Of a stretch of 64,000 bases of DNA, positions 44,116-53,340 are shown in pieces. Origin of the DNA: SIG607 sp036307305 (lineage in GTDB: Bacteria; Bacillota; Clostridia; Oscillospirales; Acutalibacteraceae). The notes under the pieces were generated by a model, which was given only the letters and a program-made list of their open reading frames with translations, did not search any database and was not told the DNA's origin. The translations under genes were made by a program, and so were the position numbers. Location of the stretch: NCBI GenBank assembly GCA_036307305.1, contig JAXJXV010000014.1, positions 124,001 through 188,000 of the forward strand. The letters are read 5' to 3'. The number at the start of each line of letters is the position of its first letter. Position 1 is the first letter of the stretch.

Positions 44116-45861
44116 TTACTTCATGCTGTTTTCATAAGATTCAATCATCTTTTTAAAAGTGTGTCCCGTACTGCAATCATTGACAATACCGTTATCAGAG
44201 GACTCATTTTCATCGGTTTTTTCAGCATTTTTAATAGATTTATGGCGTTTTCGCAAGGTGGACAAATGTTTCTCAACCGTCTCTCCCGAGAAAATCTTCA
44301 CCGAAATTTCAACAGTGCCTTCTTCAGTGGGCGTTACATAAATCTTGTCAATATACCTGTTTATGAATGCAGAATCAATCATATTTTGACTTGCTTCATT
44401 CTCGGCTTTAAGCAAAATATTGCGTATTTCTTCAATCTTTTGCTTATATTCGGAATGTGAGTTGATTTCATATTCAATTTCCTGAATAGCCGAGTAAACT
44501 TCTGCAGATTCGTCAGTAATCTGTTTGTTCATCTCAACAAAATCTCTATCGCTGATTTGACCTGCAATATTGTACTCAAGCAACTTCGATTTTTTCTTCG
44601 AGAGAAAATCAAGTCGGTCTTTTAGCTTTTGCAGTTCGCCCGATGAAGTGTCTTTGGATAAAACTTCTGCATACATATTTGTATATTCTTCAATAATTAG
44701 CTTTGCATCCTCTGCGGTGTCCTTAAATACCTCGTAAAGTACTTCCTTAATTTCTTCTTCGTAAATGGTGAATGACGGGCAGGAGTCTGTGCCGTTGTTG
44801 ATTTTACCACTGCATATCCAACGAGAAAGCACATTACCCTTGCGGTCTTTACTATCTTTGCGGTAGTATAGCTTTCCACAATGGGTGCAATACATTTTAC
44901 CGGTCAAAAGATTTGGGTGGTTGCATAGATTCTGTCTGTTCTTGACATCACGGCTACGCCTTCTAAGAACAGTGTTGGCTTTTTCCCAAAGTTCCTCATC
45001 AACAATAGTAGGAACGATTTCGCCTGTTTCGTCCTTAAACATAACCCATTCCTCGGGCGGTAAAAACTTTTGCTTTTTGGTAAACATATCAATAATTTTT
45101 ACCTTGTTACCTACATAATAGCCCTTGTATTTGGGGTTAGAAATGGTATTAGACATTGTACTGTGGCAAATACGCTTGCCGTTGTTATTGCGGTAACCTT
45201 TGTTCCAAAAGATTTCCTCAATCTGTTTCATGCTGTATTGGTCGGTAGCGTAAAGCTCAAATAATTCACGAACCATCTCTGCTTCTTTTTCGTCAATAAC
45301 CAACCTTTTGTTGTCCTTGCGGTAGCCGAAAATACGGCTGTTGCCAAGGACAACATTTTTCTTTATGGCTTCTTGATGACCAAACTTAATACGGGAAGAT
45401 AACTTACGCAATTCATCCTGAGCAATACCAGACATAATAGTTAATCGAAGTTCGCTATCTTCGTCAAGGGTATTGATGTTATCGTTCTGAAAGAATACAC
45501 CTACACCGTAGGAGAGTAGGTCACGAGTGTATTGAATACTGTCAAGGGTGTTACGGGCAAAACGGGTGATTTCCTTTGTGATAACAAGATCAAAGAGCCC
45601 TGCCTTTGCATCACTTATCATATTATGGAAATTCTCACGCTTTTTGGTGCTCATACCCGAAAGACCTTCGTCAATATATCCCTCAACAAACTCCCAATTA
45701 GCATTTTTCTTTATAAAATTGCGGTAATAGGATATCTGGTTGTCAAGTGAATTCAACTGCTCGTCCTTTTCAGAAGATACACGGGCATAAAAGGTAACAC
45801 GCATCGGTATCTCATATATACTTTTAGTCCTCATCATCTGACGGACAGAATGTACATCCAT
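44116..45861 (-). CDS. large serine recombinase (site-specific integrase)
   Basis: The ATG at 45861 follows GAGAGGAG. 581 residues. The resolvase catalytic domain (~20-165) has FYARVSSEKDEQ with the nucleophilic Ser, DEGLSGMSTKKR and ITRFARNTLD. A recombinase domain (~175-285), a zinc ribbon (CTHCG and later CSGK...CPS, ~320-360) and a coiled coil (~385-480) with C-terminal DNA contacts follow. Such enzymes integrate phages or ICEs without accessory factors. No other phage or conjugation gene was seen, so it may be what is left of an element; the attachment site was not located. Confidence 0.92.
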   Translation of the reverse strand: MDVHSVRQMMRTKSIYEIPMRVTFYARVSSEKDEQLNSLDNQISYYRNFIKKNANWEFVEGYIDEGLSGMSTKKRENFHNMISDAKAGLFDLVITKEITRFARNTLDSIQYTRDLLSYGVGVFFQNDNINTLDEDSELRLTIMSGIAQDELRKLSSRIKFGHQEAIKKNVVLGNSRIFGYRKDNKRLVIDEKEAEMVRELFELYATDQYSMKQIEEIFWNKGYRNNNGKRICHSTMSNTISNPKYKGYYVGNKVKIIDMFTKKQKFLPPEEWVMFKDETGEIVPTIVDEELWEKANTVLRRRSRDVKNRQNLCNHPNLLTGKMYCTHCGKLYYRKDSKDRKGNVLSRWICSGKINNGTDSCPSFTIYEEEIKEVLYEVFKDTAEDAKLIIEEYTNMYAEVLSKDTSSGELQKLKDRLDFLSKKKSKLLEYNIAGQISDRDFVEMNKQITDESAEVYSAIQEIEYEINSHSEYKQKIEEIRNILLKAENEASQNMIDSAFINRYIDKIYVTPTEEGTVEISVKIFSGETVEKHLSTLRKRHKSIKNAEKTDENESSDNGIVNDCSTGHTFKKMIESYENSMK

Positions 45862-46271
45862 AAAATTCAAATCTCCTCTCAAAATTTTCGTCAATAAATC
45901 ATTTGTTGTTCATTGTCAAATTACGATATTATATTACCACAACCAAAAGAATAAATCAACACTTTAATAAAAAAGTTTTGTGAGGCATGTGATAGTTTTT
46001 AATCTTTAATGACATACATTGCAAAAGTTTAAATTAGCGGCTACAAATCCATCAAAACCGTAACCTTAAAATAGATAAATGGTTCGATTATAGAATGTTT
46101 AGGTGCACCAAAGCATTCAAACCCGAACCTTTTACCGATTGGTGAAACGTTCGGGTTTGTTGTTTTCTTAAAAGATGTTAAATAGCCTTTGTTTGTGGCA
46201 GTACAGAGTGTTTTTCTCTGTACTGCCACTTCTTCGTTTCAAAGAAATTTCGTACACAAAGGAGATTTGAA
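45862..46271. other. 410-base spacer with two strong hairpins
   Basis: No gene. CAAACCCGAAC/GTTCGGGTTTG (46118-46128 and 46149-46159) is an 11-bp stem followed by GTTGTTTTC, a likely terminator. TGGCAGTACAGAG/CTCTGTACTGCCA (46196-46228) is a perfect 13-bp stem without a T run. The recombinase attachment site could lie in this stretch or at 44019-44115, but no matching pair was found. Confidence 0.5.
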
Positions 46272-46433
46272 ATGAAGATTTTTAAAACAATTGTATTAGC
46301 ATTAATGATAACAATAAATTTACAGACTGGATATTATGCTTTATTGTATAAGGTTCAGATAGCTACAGGCACTTTTCTCATATGCTTAGGTTTGACATTG
46401 TTTGTTGCAAGCGATGGAGGTTTAAAAAGATAA
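46272..46433 (+). CDS. 53-residue membrane protein
   Basis: ATG at 46272 after AAAGGAG. MKIFKTIVLALMITINLQTG starts a hydrophobic helix, and a second follows (TGTFLICLGLTLFVA), ending SDGGLKR. Function unknown; a terminator follows directly. Confidence 0.55.
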   Translation: MKIFKTIVLALMITINLQTGYYALLYKVQIATGTFLICLGLTLFVASDGGLKR

Positions 46434-46436
46434 AGT

Positions 46437-46480
46437 ATAAGAGCCCGCAGATTAAATCTCATAATCTGTAGGCTCTTAAA
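46437..46480. terminator. terminator between convergent genes
   Basis: A ~17-bp interrupted stem TAAGAGCCCGCAGATTA/TAATCTGTAGGCTCTTA, loop AATCTCA, with A/T runs. Confidence 0.8.
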
Positions 46481-46483
46481 ATT

Positions 46484-47305
46484 TTAAATCTCTAACCACT
46501 TATTTCTTATTTCAGAATACTCATTAAGGTCATCTTTAAGAGACTGCCAATTAAGAAGATGGTCAATTATTTCGGGTTTGTCTTGATTCTTCTCGTATAA
46601 AATATACGCTAACGACATCGCAGCACTTCTTAACTGTAAACATTGATTTGTTGTACAACCGAGGATATCATTAGATAATTCAGTTTCAAAAATTAAATGT
46701 TCTAAGCCAAACAACAAATTATCAATGATCTCATCGCAGATTGGTAGCAAGTCACTATAAATAAGATTGTGGAACAAGTGAATTACAGATGTTAAGCCCT
46801 GTTTGCGTCTAATCCTAATATTCAAAGATAGTTTCTTTAATAATTCGGTTATTACTTGTTGATGTTCTGCTTTTTGCATACTTACAGTGGTGTATATGGC
46901 ATCACACGCAGCAACAATTTCTTTAACATTAGAACCGCAGACAATATCGTACATATTATTTAATGCATCTAACTCCTGATTCACAAGAAGTTTCAACTGA
47001 ACACAAGGTAAGTGATACTTACTGAACTCGATCAAAAGGTTTAGGAGTTCGTTATGTTTTGTAGGATCAAGATTATTAGATATTATAACTTGTGATAATA
47101 TATTATCTACGGATTTGTATTTATCAAATAATCTTGCAAATAATTCACTGACTTCGAAATTTTCTTTTTCTCGCTCGGAAAGCAACGAAATATCATTATT
47201 CCAAGCATCCAAAATTTCTTTAACTATAATATCTAATTCGGCATCATTCCATCTTATCCCCTCCGGATAATCAAAAGAACAGGTACATGTTTCAAGTTCT
47301 AACAA
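46484..47305 (-). CDS. all-helical protein, probably an N-terminally truncated fragment
   Basis: 273 residues if the TTG at 47305 is used, but no ribosome site precedes it and the frame stays open upstream into the start of the convergently arranged RHS gene. This suggests the 5' part was lost. The protein is helical throughout (LNNMYDIVCGSNVKEIVAAC, AMSLAYILYEKNQDKPEIID). It loosely recalls the HEAT-like C-terminal regions of large defence NTPases, but that is an impression only. Confidence 0.5.
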   Translation of the reverse strand: MLELETCTCSFDYPEGIRWNDAELDIIVKEILDAWNNDISLLSEREKENFEVSELFARLFDKYKSVDNILSQVIISNNLDPTKHNELLNLLIEFSKYHLPCVQLKLLVNQELDALNNMYDIVCGSNVKEIVAACDAIYTTVSMQKAEHQQVITELLKKLSLNIRIRRKQGLTSVIHLFHNLIYSDLLPICDEIIDNLLFGLEHLIFETELSNDILGCTTNQCLQLRSAAMSLAYILYEKNQDKPEIIDHLLNWQSLKDDLNEYSEIRNKWLEI

Positions 47306-47336
47306 AAACAGCGGCTTATTATATGCAGATACGGTT

Positions 47337-50300
47337 GTGACTCCTTTTTGTTCTCTAGGTACAGTAAATAGTAATGGATATTTGATTACCGATAAAAGTA
47401 AAGGTAAAATGTATTTTAGAAGCGATGGTAATTTATCACGAGTAGACGATACTTTTGGAAATACTATTGAAATAACCTATAATTCCGCATCAAAAATATC
47501 AACTATTAAAGATGGTGCAGGTAGAAACTATAATTTTGCCTATAATTCATCAGGTTTATTAAGTTCTATTACTAATCCAGCAAACAAAGTAGTATCGTTT
47601 TCGTACACTAGTAATAATCTTACATCAATCAATTATCCTGATGGAAAAAATACAACATTTGTTTACGGAAACTATGGTTTAGAACGGATAAATAGTCCGG
47701 ATGGAACTTACACAAAGATTGGTTATACACATTCTGCAAACCATCTTTATACAACAACCTTAGAATATTATGGTTCCAATAATGTTCTCAATACTGATTA
47801 TGACTTAGAATATCAACATAACGCCACAACTGTAACCAGTAATTGTGACAATACGATAAATCATACTTACCAATTTGATAATTATGGAAGAACTGTTGGA
47901 GTAATAAACAATAATGTTTATGCGGCAGAATACTATAATTATGGTGCGCCGGGCGGAAATGCTACAGGTACAGAAAATAAACTTTTAAGTGCTTCAAAAA
48001 CAATTCAACCAACATATACATACTACAATGACAATGACAGTTATAGTGATTCATCTAAATGGTATGCAGAACCAAACTCTACAGATACCACAATAAGTAT
48101 AGACAATAATCGAGGTCGTAACAATGCACCTTCACTTAAAGTTTCACAAACAAATGAATACGGTGGGTATAGTGCAGTAATTTTCGATGCAGGTGTTTTA
48201 AAAGGTGGATACGACTACAATTTTAGTGCCTTTATAAATACAAACGGAGTTACAATAAATGCCTCATACGGAATATGCGTTGATGTATATTATTATAATT
48301 CAGAATACGATTATAATGAATATGGTTTTACAGGTGGTAGTGTTTTAAGTACATTTGAAGATGATTGGATATATTCCAATTCTCAATTAGGTCTTGATGA
48401 AGACCAGCACTGTTATGTAGTAATAGGCTGCTATATGGATTCCCCTGGAACATTCTGGGTTGATGACCTTCAAATCCAATTAGGTGATGGTACGAGTGAT
48501 TATAACTACATAAGAGACAATGTATTCTTAGATGGTTATAGCAACTGGGTATATAAGAGAAATAATTCCGTTGCTACAGATAATTCTTTGACTTTTTATA
48601 CCGGTTCAACTTGCACTTTTGACGGTGCATATAATGAAAAAAGAAACGTAAGCCAAGAAACGAATTGTAAAGGAAAAGCCGGCGACACTTTGATTTTTGG
48701 AACGAGAGCTGTTGCGTATTCTGTTCCTACAAATGTTACCAGAACCGGTGCAGCCGGCCAATCAACATTTAGAGCTCGTATAGAATTGAAAGGTCCTAGT
48801 GGTACTGCAACATTTTCTAGTGGAGAAAACATCCTAGATTTTAATCCGTATTTAGATGAATGGCAATTCATGAGTAAAGCATTGATTGCTCCTATTGACT
48901 TTACCAGTGTAACATTTTATTTTGAATATGATTATAATGTTTATTTCACCATGTTTAGTGAGCCATTTATATTCAAGGAATCTTATGGTCAAAGCTATAC
49001 ATACGATTCTAACGGAAACGTAGTTAGTACCGTTGACCTTGCTGAAACTGAGGCAACATTTGCATATCAAAACAACAACTTATCTCAAATGATAAATCCT
49101 ACAGGCTCGAGATATTCATATGCGTATAACGAAACCACCAATGCATTAGAATATGCTAATTCTTCTGATGGTCAATTATTTGCTTTCACTTATGACCAAT
49201 ATGGTAATGTTTTATCATCTACAATAACTGCAAAAAGAAATGCAACACAGTTAGAGAATGATAGCACATATTATATTCGAAATTTAACTACAGGAAACGC
49301 AATGAAAAATGCAAACTCTAAGTTGGTTAATGGAACATATGCTGCTCAAAACAATACAATTCGTTGGAATTTGATAAGTGCCGGTGAAATAGATGTATAT
49401 TATATCCAACCTGCTGGAGATACAACAAAGTATCTAACAGTAAAAGATGCATCAACATCTGATAAAGCTGAAATTACTGTATCTGAAATAAGTAATAGCG
49501 ATAGCCAAAAGTTTAAGATTACTTCAAATAACGATGGCACTTTTTCAATATTAACAAAGGTTTCCAACTATACTAAAGCAATCGATGGAAGAGATTTAAA
49601 CAATAACGGAAGCACAGAATTGAATAAATCTATGGTTCAATACACAAAAGATTCAAACTCCGGTAATCAAAAATGGAGTTTTGAAAAGTATATTGTTAAC
49701 AATCCGGACCAAGAAAAGATTACAAGCTCTTCTACATATACAAGCGATGGCAACTATGTAAGTACAGAAACTGATGTTTTCGGTGATATAACCTCTTATC
49801 AATATAATAATGATGGTACGGTTCATTCGGTAACAGATGCAAAGAATAATACAACTACATATTCGTACTATAATAATACTTCGAATCTCAAATCGGTTAC
49901 AAGTGGTAATTCCACCAACACCTATACCTATGAAAATGACCAGTTGAAGACTATTGAAACCGCTAACGGTATGGTGTATACGTTCATATATGACGCATTT
50001 GGCAGGAATACATCTGTTAAACTAAACCGAAAAAACAGTACCGCAGAGCCCCGTACCTTGGCAACATATAAATATAAATCCGATATAGAAAATCAAAATG
50101 CATATGGCGGTCAAAATAATCTTTACGAAGTGGTTTACGGTAACGGTCATACTAACTTTATAGAATATAACAGCCAGGGTTTAACTAGCTTAAATGGCGG
50201 TACGGAATATTCTTACAATAAAAACGGTAATGTTATAATGAAAGATTCAAATATGGAGCTTAGAACACATTATAACTATGATTTATCGGGAAGAGTAGTT

Positions 50301-52151
50301 AATAAAAGCCTTCTTAATATGTTCAATTATTATATGACAGGCTCTTTATCCTATAAATATGTAGACCAAAAGAATCTGCTTGACAGTTATCGGTTTTCCA
50401 ATTCTGCAAAAGATTTGACAACTTCCTTTATTTACGGTAATATTAATAAAGGCGAAATACCCGAAACGGTTTATGGTGTTAAGCTAAACGGTGTTTTAAA
50501 GCTGGGCTACAATTATGACGACTTTGCACGTCTTTCCAATCGAACGCTATATACAGGCAATTCTTCTGTTGTTACGAATTACAGCTATAAGGCACCAACT
50601 GCAGATACTACAAGCTATCTTGTGGATACTGTAACAGAAAACGGATTCACCTATAACTATACCTATGATGCCGTAGGAAATATTACTGCCTATACCAAAA
50701 CGAATGCTGCCACTAATCAGGTGGTTGAAAGCTATATTTATCAGTACGATGATAAAAACCAGCTTACCTTTGCAGGTACAAACGCTCAAAACGGTACAAG
50801 GTATACCTACGATGCAGGCGGTAATATTTTAACTAAAACTGATACAGCCACAGGTACTACTGTAAACTATGGATATACCGACCCCACTTGGACAGATCTT
50901 TTAACCTCCTATAACGGACAAACCATAACTTATGATGAAATAGGTAATCCTCTTTCCTACCTAAACGGTATGACAATGACTTGGGTTGAAGGTCGCCGCT
51001 TATCATCTATCGTAAAAAACGGTATGGATTATACCTATAATTACGACTCTGAAGGCAACCGCACATCAAAATTTAAAGGCCCAGTAATCACAGATGAATG
51101 GGATGGAGAAACACCCGTAACTGGAATTACTACAACCGACTTTACCGTAATTGATGGTGTAATGTACGGTGAAGAACGTGTTGATTGGGATACAGGCGAA
51201 ACTATAACCATTTACTATTTATATGATGATAATGAAAAACTTTACGGTTTCGAACTTAACGGTGTAAATTATTATTATCAGAACAATCTCCAAGGAGATG
51301 TTATAGGTATCTATAACACTGATGGACAACTTGTTGTAGAATATAAATACGATGCTTGGGGTAAAGTTTTATCTGTAACTGGTTCACTTGCTTCTACTGT
51401 TGGTCAAATAAATCCTATTCGCTATCGTGGATACTACTATGATGATGAGACGGGGTTCTATTATGTATCCAGCCGTTATTACGATCCTGAGATCGGTCGG
51501 TGGATTAATGCAGATGGATACATTTCCACAGGAAATGGCGTATTAGAAAAAAATATGTTCGCATACTGCCTAAACAATCCTGTGAATATGGTTGATCCAT
51601 CTGGGGAAATCGCAATAACAACATTGATCCTTATAGGTTCCATAGTAGCAGGAGTGGCCGTTTCAGGTTATACTGCATATACAAGTCATAAGTATACTGG
51701 TAAAGTAGATTGGAATAACACAATTCTTTCAGGATTAAGTACATTTGCCTTTTGTTATACTTATGGCATGTCGGCCTACGGTATGTATGTAAGTTACTGT
51801 GATTATAAAGGTTATACTCCAGTAACAAACATAGGATCAGCCCCTAAAACAAATCCCGCTCCTTATTCTAATTTACAAGACCCTAGCAATGTTGCTCCCG
51901 GAAAAGATTTTACAGCTTCACAAAAAGCTCAAATTATTCAACAAAATAAAATTAATAATAACGGTGTAGTGAAATCTGATTTATCGGGAAAAACTTTAGT
52001 TCCACCACAAAAAAGCATGAAAGGTGTTACGCCGCCTGCAAACGAGTGGCAAATAGACCATATTATCCCCAAAAGTGCTGGAGGAACTAATAGTTTTTCT
52101 AATGCACAAGTCCTTTCACGCGAAGAAAACAGAATAAAATGGGATCATTAG
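47337..52151 (+). CDS. RHS-repeat polymorphic toxin, 5'-truncated, HNH nuclease tip
   Basis: 1604 residues from a GTG without ribosome site; the frame is open back to 47271, and signal peptide and N-terminal modules are missing. Contents: YD/RHS repeats; two beta-sandwich carbohydrate-binding-like regions (~235-385, ~395-550); a ricin-like beta-trefoil (~640-785); more YD repeats; the RHS core PIRYRGYYYDDETGFYYVSS (~1360) through GRWINADG; a hydrophobic stretch (~1425-1445); and a C-terminal HNH-type nuclease (WQIDHIIPKSAGGTNSFSNA, ENRIKWDH, ~1560-1604). The repeat shell encloses the toxin until the tip is released. It is followed by a candidate immunity gene. Confidence 0.85.
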   Translation: MTPFCSLGTVNSNGYLITDKSKGKMYFRSDGNLSRVDDTFGNTIEITYNSASKISTIKDGAGRNYNFAYNSSGLLSSITNPANKVVSFSYTSNNLTSINYPDGKNTTFVYGNYGLERINSPDGTYTKIGYTHSANHLYTTTLEYYGSNNVLNTDYDLEYQHNATTVTSNCDNTINHTYQFDNYGRTVGVINNNVYAAEYYNYGAPGGNATGTENKLLSASKTIQPTYTYYNDNDSYSDSSKWYAEPNSTDTTISIDNNRGRNNAPSLKVSQTNEYGGYSAVIFDAGVLKGGYDYNFSAFINTNGVTINASYGICVDVYYYNSEYDYNEYGFTGGSVLSTFEDDWIYSNSQLGLDEDQHCYVVIGCYMDSPGTFWVDDLQIQLGDGTSDYNYIRDNVFLDGYSNWVYKRNNSVATDNSLTFYTGSTCTFDGAYNEKRNVSQETNCKGKAGDTLIFGTRAVAYSVPTNVTRTGAAGQSTFRARIELKGPSGTATFSSGENILDFNPYLDEWQFMSKALIAPIDFTSVTFYFEYDYNVYFTMFSEPFIFKESYGQSYTYDSNGNVVSTVDLAETEATFAYQNNNLSQMINPTGSRYSYAYNETTNALEYANSSDGQLFAFTYDQYGNVLSSTITAKRNATQLENDSTYYIRNLTTGNAMKNANSKLVNGTYAAQNNTIRWNLISAGEIDVYYIQPAGDTTKYLTVKDASTSDKAEITVSEISNSDSQKFKITSNNDGTFSILTKVSNYTKAIDGRDLNNNGSTELNKSMVQYTKDSNSGNQKWSFEKYIVNNPDQEKITSSSTYTSDGNYVSTETDVFGDITSYQYNNDGTVHSVTDAKNNTTTYSYYNNTSNLKSVTSGNSTNTYTYENDQLKTIETANGMVYTFIYDAFGRNTSVKLNRKNSTAEPRTLATYKYKSDIENQNAYGGQNNLYEVVYGNGHTNFIEYNSQGLTSLNGGTEYSYNKNGNVIMKDSNMELRTHYNYDLSGRVVNKSLLNMFNYYMTGSLSYKYVDQKNLLDSYRFSNSAKDLTTSFIYGNINKGEIPETVYGVKLNGVLKLGYNYDDFARLSNRTLYTGNSSVVTNYSYKAPTADTTSYLVDTVTENGFTYNYTYDAVGNITAYTKTNAATNQVVESYIYQYDDKNQLTFAGTNAQNGTRYTYDAGGNILTKTDTATGTTVNYGYTDPTWTDLLTSYNGQTITYDEIGNPLSYLNGMTMTWVEGRRLSSIVKNGMDYTYNYDSEGNRTSKFKGPVITDEWDGETPVTGITTTDFTVIDGVMYGEERVDWDTGETITIYYLYDDNEKLYGFELNGVNYYYQNNLQGDVIGIYNTDGQLVVEYKYDAWGKVLSVTGSLASTVGQINPIRYRGYYYDDETGFYYVSSRYYDPEIGRWINADGYISTGNGVLEKNMFAYCLNNPVNMVDPSGEIAITTLILIGSIVAGVAVSGYTAYTSHKYTGKVDWNNTILSGLSTFAFCYTYGMSAYGMYVSYCDYKGYTPVTNIGSAPKTNPAPYSNLQDPSNVAPGKDFTASQKAQIIQQNKINNNGVVKSDLSGKTLVPPQKSMKGVTPPANEWQIDHIIPKSAGGTNSFSNAQVLSREENRIKWDH

Positions 52152-52161
52152 GAGGTGTCAT

Positions 52162-52803
52162 ATGCAAGTTACAAAAAACGATATATATAGCGGCTGTTTA
52201 ATAGCTTCAATTTCTCACGCAATAATGACAAATGTATACCCTGAATTGTCCTATGAACAATCTTGGGATGGAGCAAACTATTCAATACAAAATTCGTCAG
52301 GGATGCGTGGGACAATAACATTTGAAAATGATTTTTGTGTCGGAGCTATTCGAAATGAGATGTCTACTAGTATCGTAGGAGGAGAATCTATCCAAGAATG
52401 TATGAGAAATTTCCCTCAAAAAGTGGTTTGCAAGGCTTACGAAGAAACGCTTCAATACTTACTGATGGAAAAGAAAGGAATCGTTGCACCATATGTGACA
52501 AGTGTATTTTGGGCAGATTGCAATACTCTCCATTATGAAGAAAAGTACATTGATTATATTGAAGAAGATTTTGCTCTTTTGGAAAATATAGTATTATCCC
52601 CCAAAATGGCGATAAAAAGATGGAAAGAATATTATGATATGGATTCAAAAGTCGTTGAGTTAGTTGACATTCTGTATCAACTAAAGATGAAGGATTTCAC
52701 TTCAATAATAGAATTGAAGGAAAACCAAAGAAAACTCATTCCTGGAACTTGCATTAATAGTCAGTGTATTGAAGCATTAAAAGAGTTGAATATTATTTTT
52801 TGA
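52162..52803 (+). CDS. candidate immunity protein for the HNH toxin
   Basis: 213 residues starting 10 bases after the RHS stop (GGAGGTG ahead). Acidic, soluble, no motif recognised. Position directly behind a toxin tip is the standard place for the cognate immunity gene. It would block the nuclease in sister cells. Assignment is by context only. Confidence 0.6.
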   Translation: MQVTKNDIYSGCLIASISHAIMTNVYPELSYEQSWDGANYSIQNSSGMRGTITFENDFCVGAIRNEMSTSIVGGESIQECMRNFPQKVVCKAYEETLQYLLMEKKGIVAPYVTSVFWADCNTLHYEEKYIDYIEEDFALLENIVLSPKMAIKRWKEYYDMDSKVVELVDILYQLKMKDFTSIIELKENQRKLIPGTCINSQCIEALKELNIIF

Positions 52804-52809
52804 AATGCA

Positions 52810-52934
52810 TACTAGCAAGCATCGCGTTTGGTCACCCAAACACAGACTTGTCAGGAATATTCCTGAAACCTTTAAGGGCTTGGGATTATCCCAACAAACT
52901 GCCTTTTGTCCCCAAAAGGCGATGCTTGCTGGTA
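52810..52934 (+). ncRNA. multi-branched structured element (closing stem plus four hairpins)
   Basis: TACTAGCAAGCATCGC (52810-52825) pairs with GCGATGCTTGCTGGTA (52919-52934), a 16-bp closing stem with one T-G pair. Inside are GTTTGG-TCAC-CCAAAC (52826-52841), the palindrome TCAGGAATATTCCTGA (52851-52866), TTGGGA-TTA-TCCCAA (52880-52894) and GCCTTTTG-TCCC-CAAAAGGC (52901-52920). The last overlaps the closing stem by 2 bases. No gene. It could be a folded RNA or a cruciform DNA site used in cassette exchange. Confidence 0.55.
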
Positions 52935-52964
52935 CATAACAACTCTGTTCCCCTATCAGTAGAT

Positions 52965-53062
52965 TTTTTGTGAAGATTAAGCCTTAACGGTTACAAAATC
53001 GCCTTTTAGTGAGGAAACAGTTGGAGCGTATTTATCCTCTGACTGTTACTCTCACGAAGAAG
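52965..53062 (+). ncRNA. second structured segment downstream
   Basis: GATTTTTTGT and TACAAAATC can pair around 52965-53003. GTGAG/CTCAC with AACAGT/ACTGTT and GAG/CCTC form a long interrupted hairpin around 53009-53055. This continues the structured region up to the AAGGAGG that precedes the next small genes. Confidence 0.35.
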
Positions 53063-53108
53063 GAGGCAATTATGCGTAAGGTGAAATTGATATATGGTGA
53101 GGTAATTT

Positions 53109-53321
53109 ATGGAAAACGATTGGAGATTAACAAATCAAACTAGTTATTTATATAAAAAAAGGTTAGTTAAAAAACTTTTCATAAGTTCTGATATGCGTGA
53201 CCATGAGCACTGCTCTTTTTGTTGGTATAAGTTTTACGAACCTAACGTTTATGGGTATTGCACTCTTGATGGGCAACACTTGGCTTTGGTGAAGGAATTA
53301 AAGCATTTTTTGGTGCTATAG
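53109..53321 (+). CDS. orphan small immunity-like protein, C-terminus probably shifted
   Basis: 70 residues with DWRLTNQTSYLYKKRLVKKL and the zinc-like DHEHCSFCWYKF followed by GYCTLDGQH. This reads like a small protein family often found among RHS toxin cassettes. After QH the expected continuation is lost; the +1 frame stays open to 53359 (ATLGFGEGIKAFFGAIDDAM), so a frameshift is likely. An overlapping 23-codon frame (53072-53143) has the better ribosome site AAGGAGG. Probably a decayed orphan immunity gene. Confidence 0.4.
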   Translation: MENDWRLTNQTSYLYKKRLVKKLFISSDMRDHEHCSFCWYKFYEPNVYGYCTLDGQHLALVKELKHFLVL

Positions 53322-53340
53322 ATGATGCGATGGTGTACAT

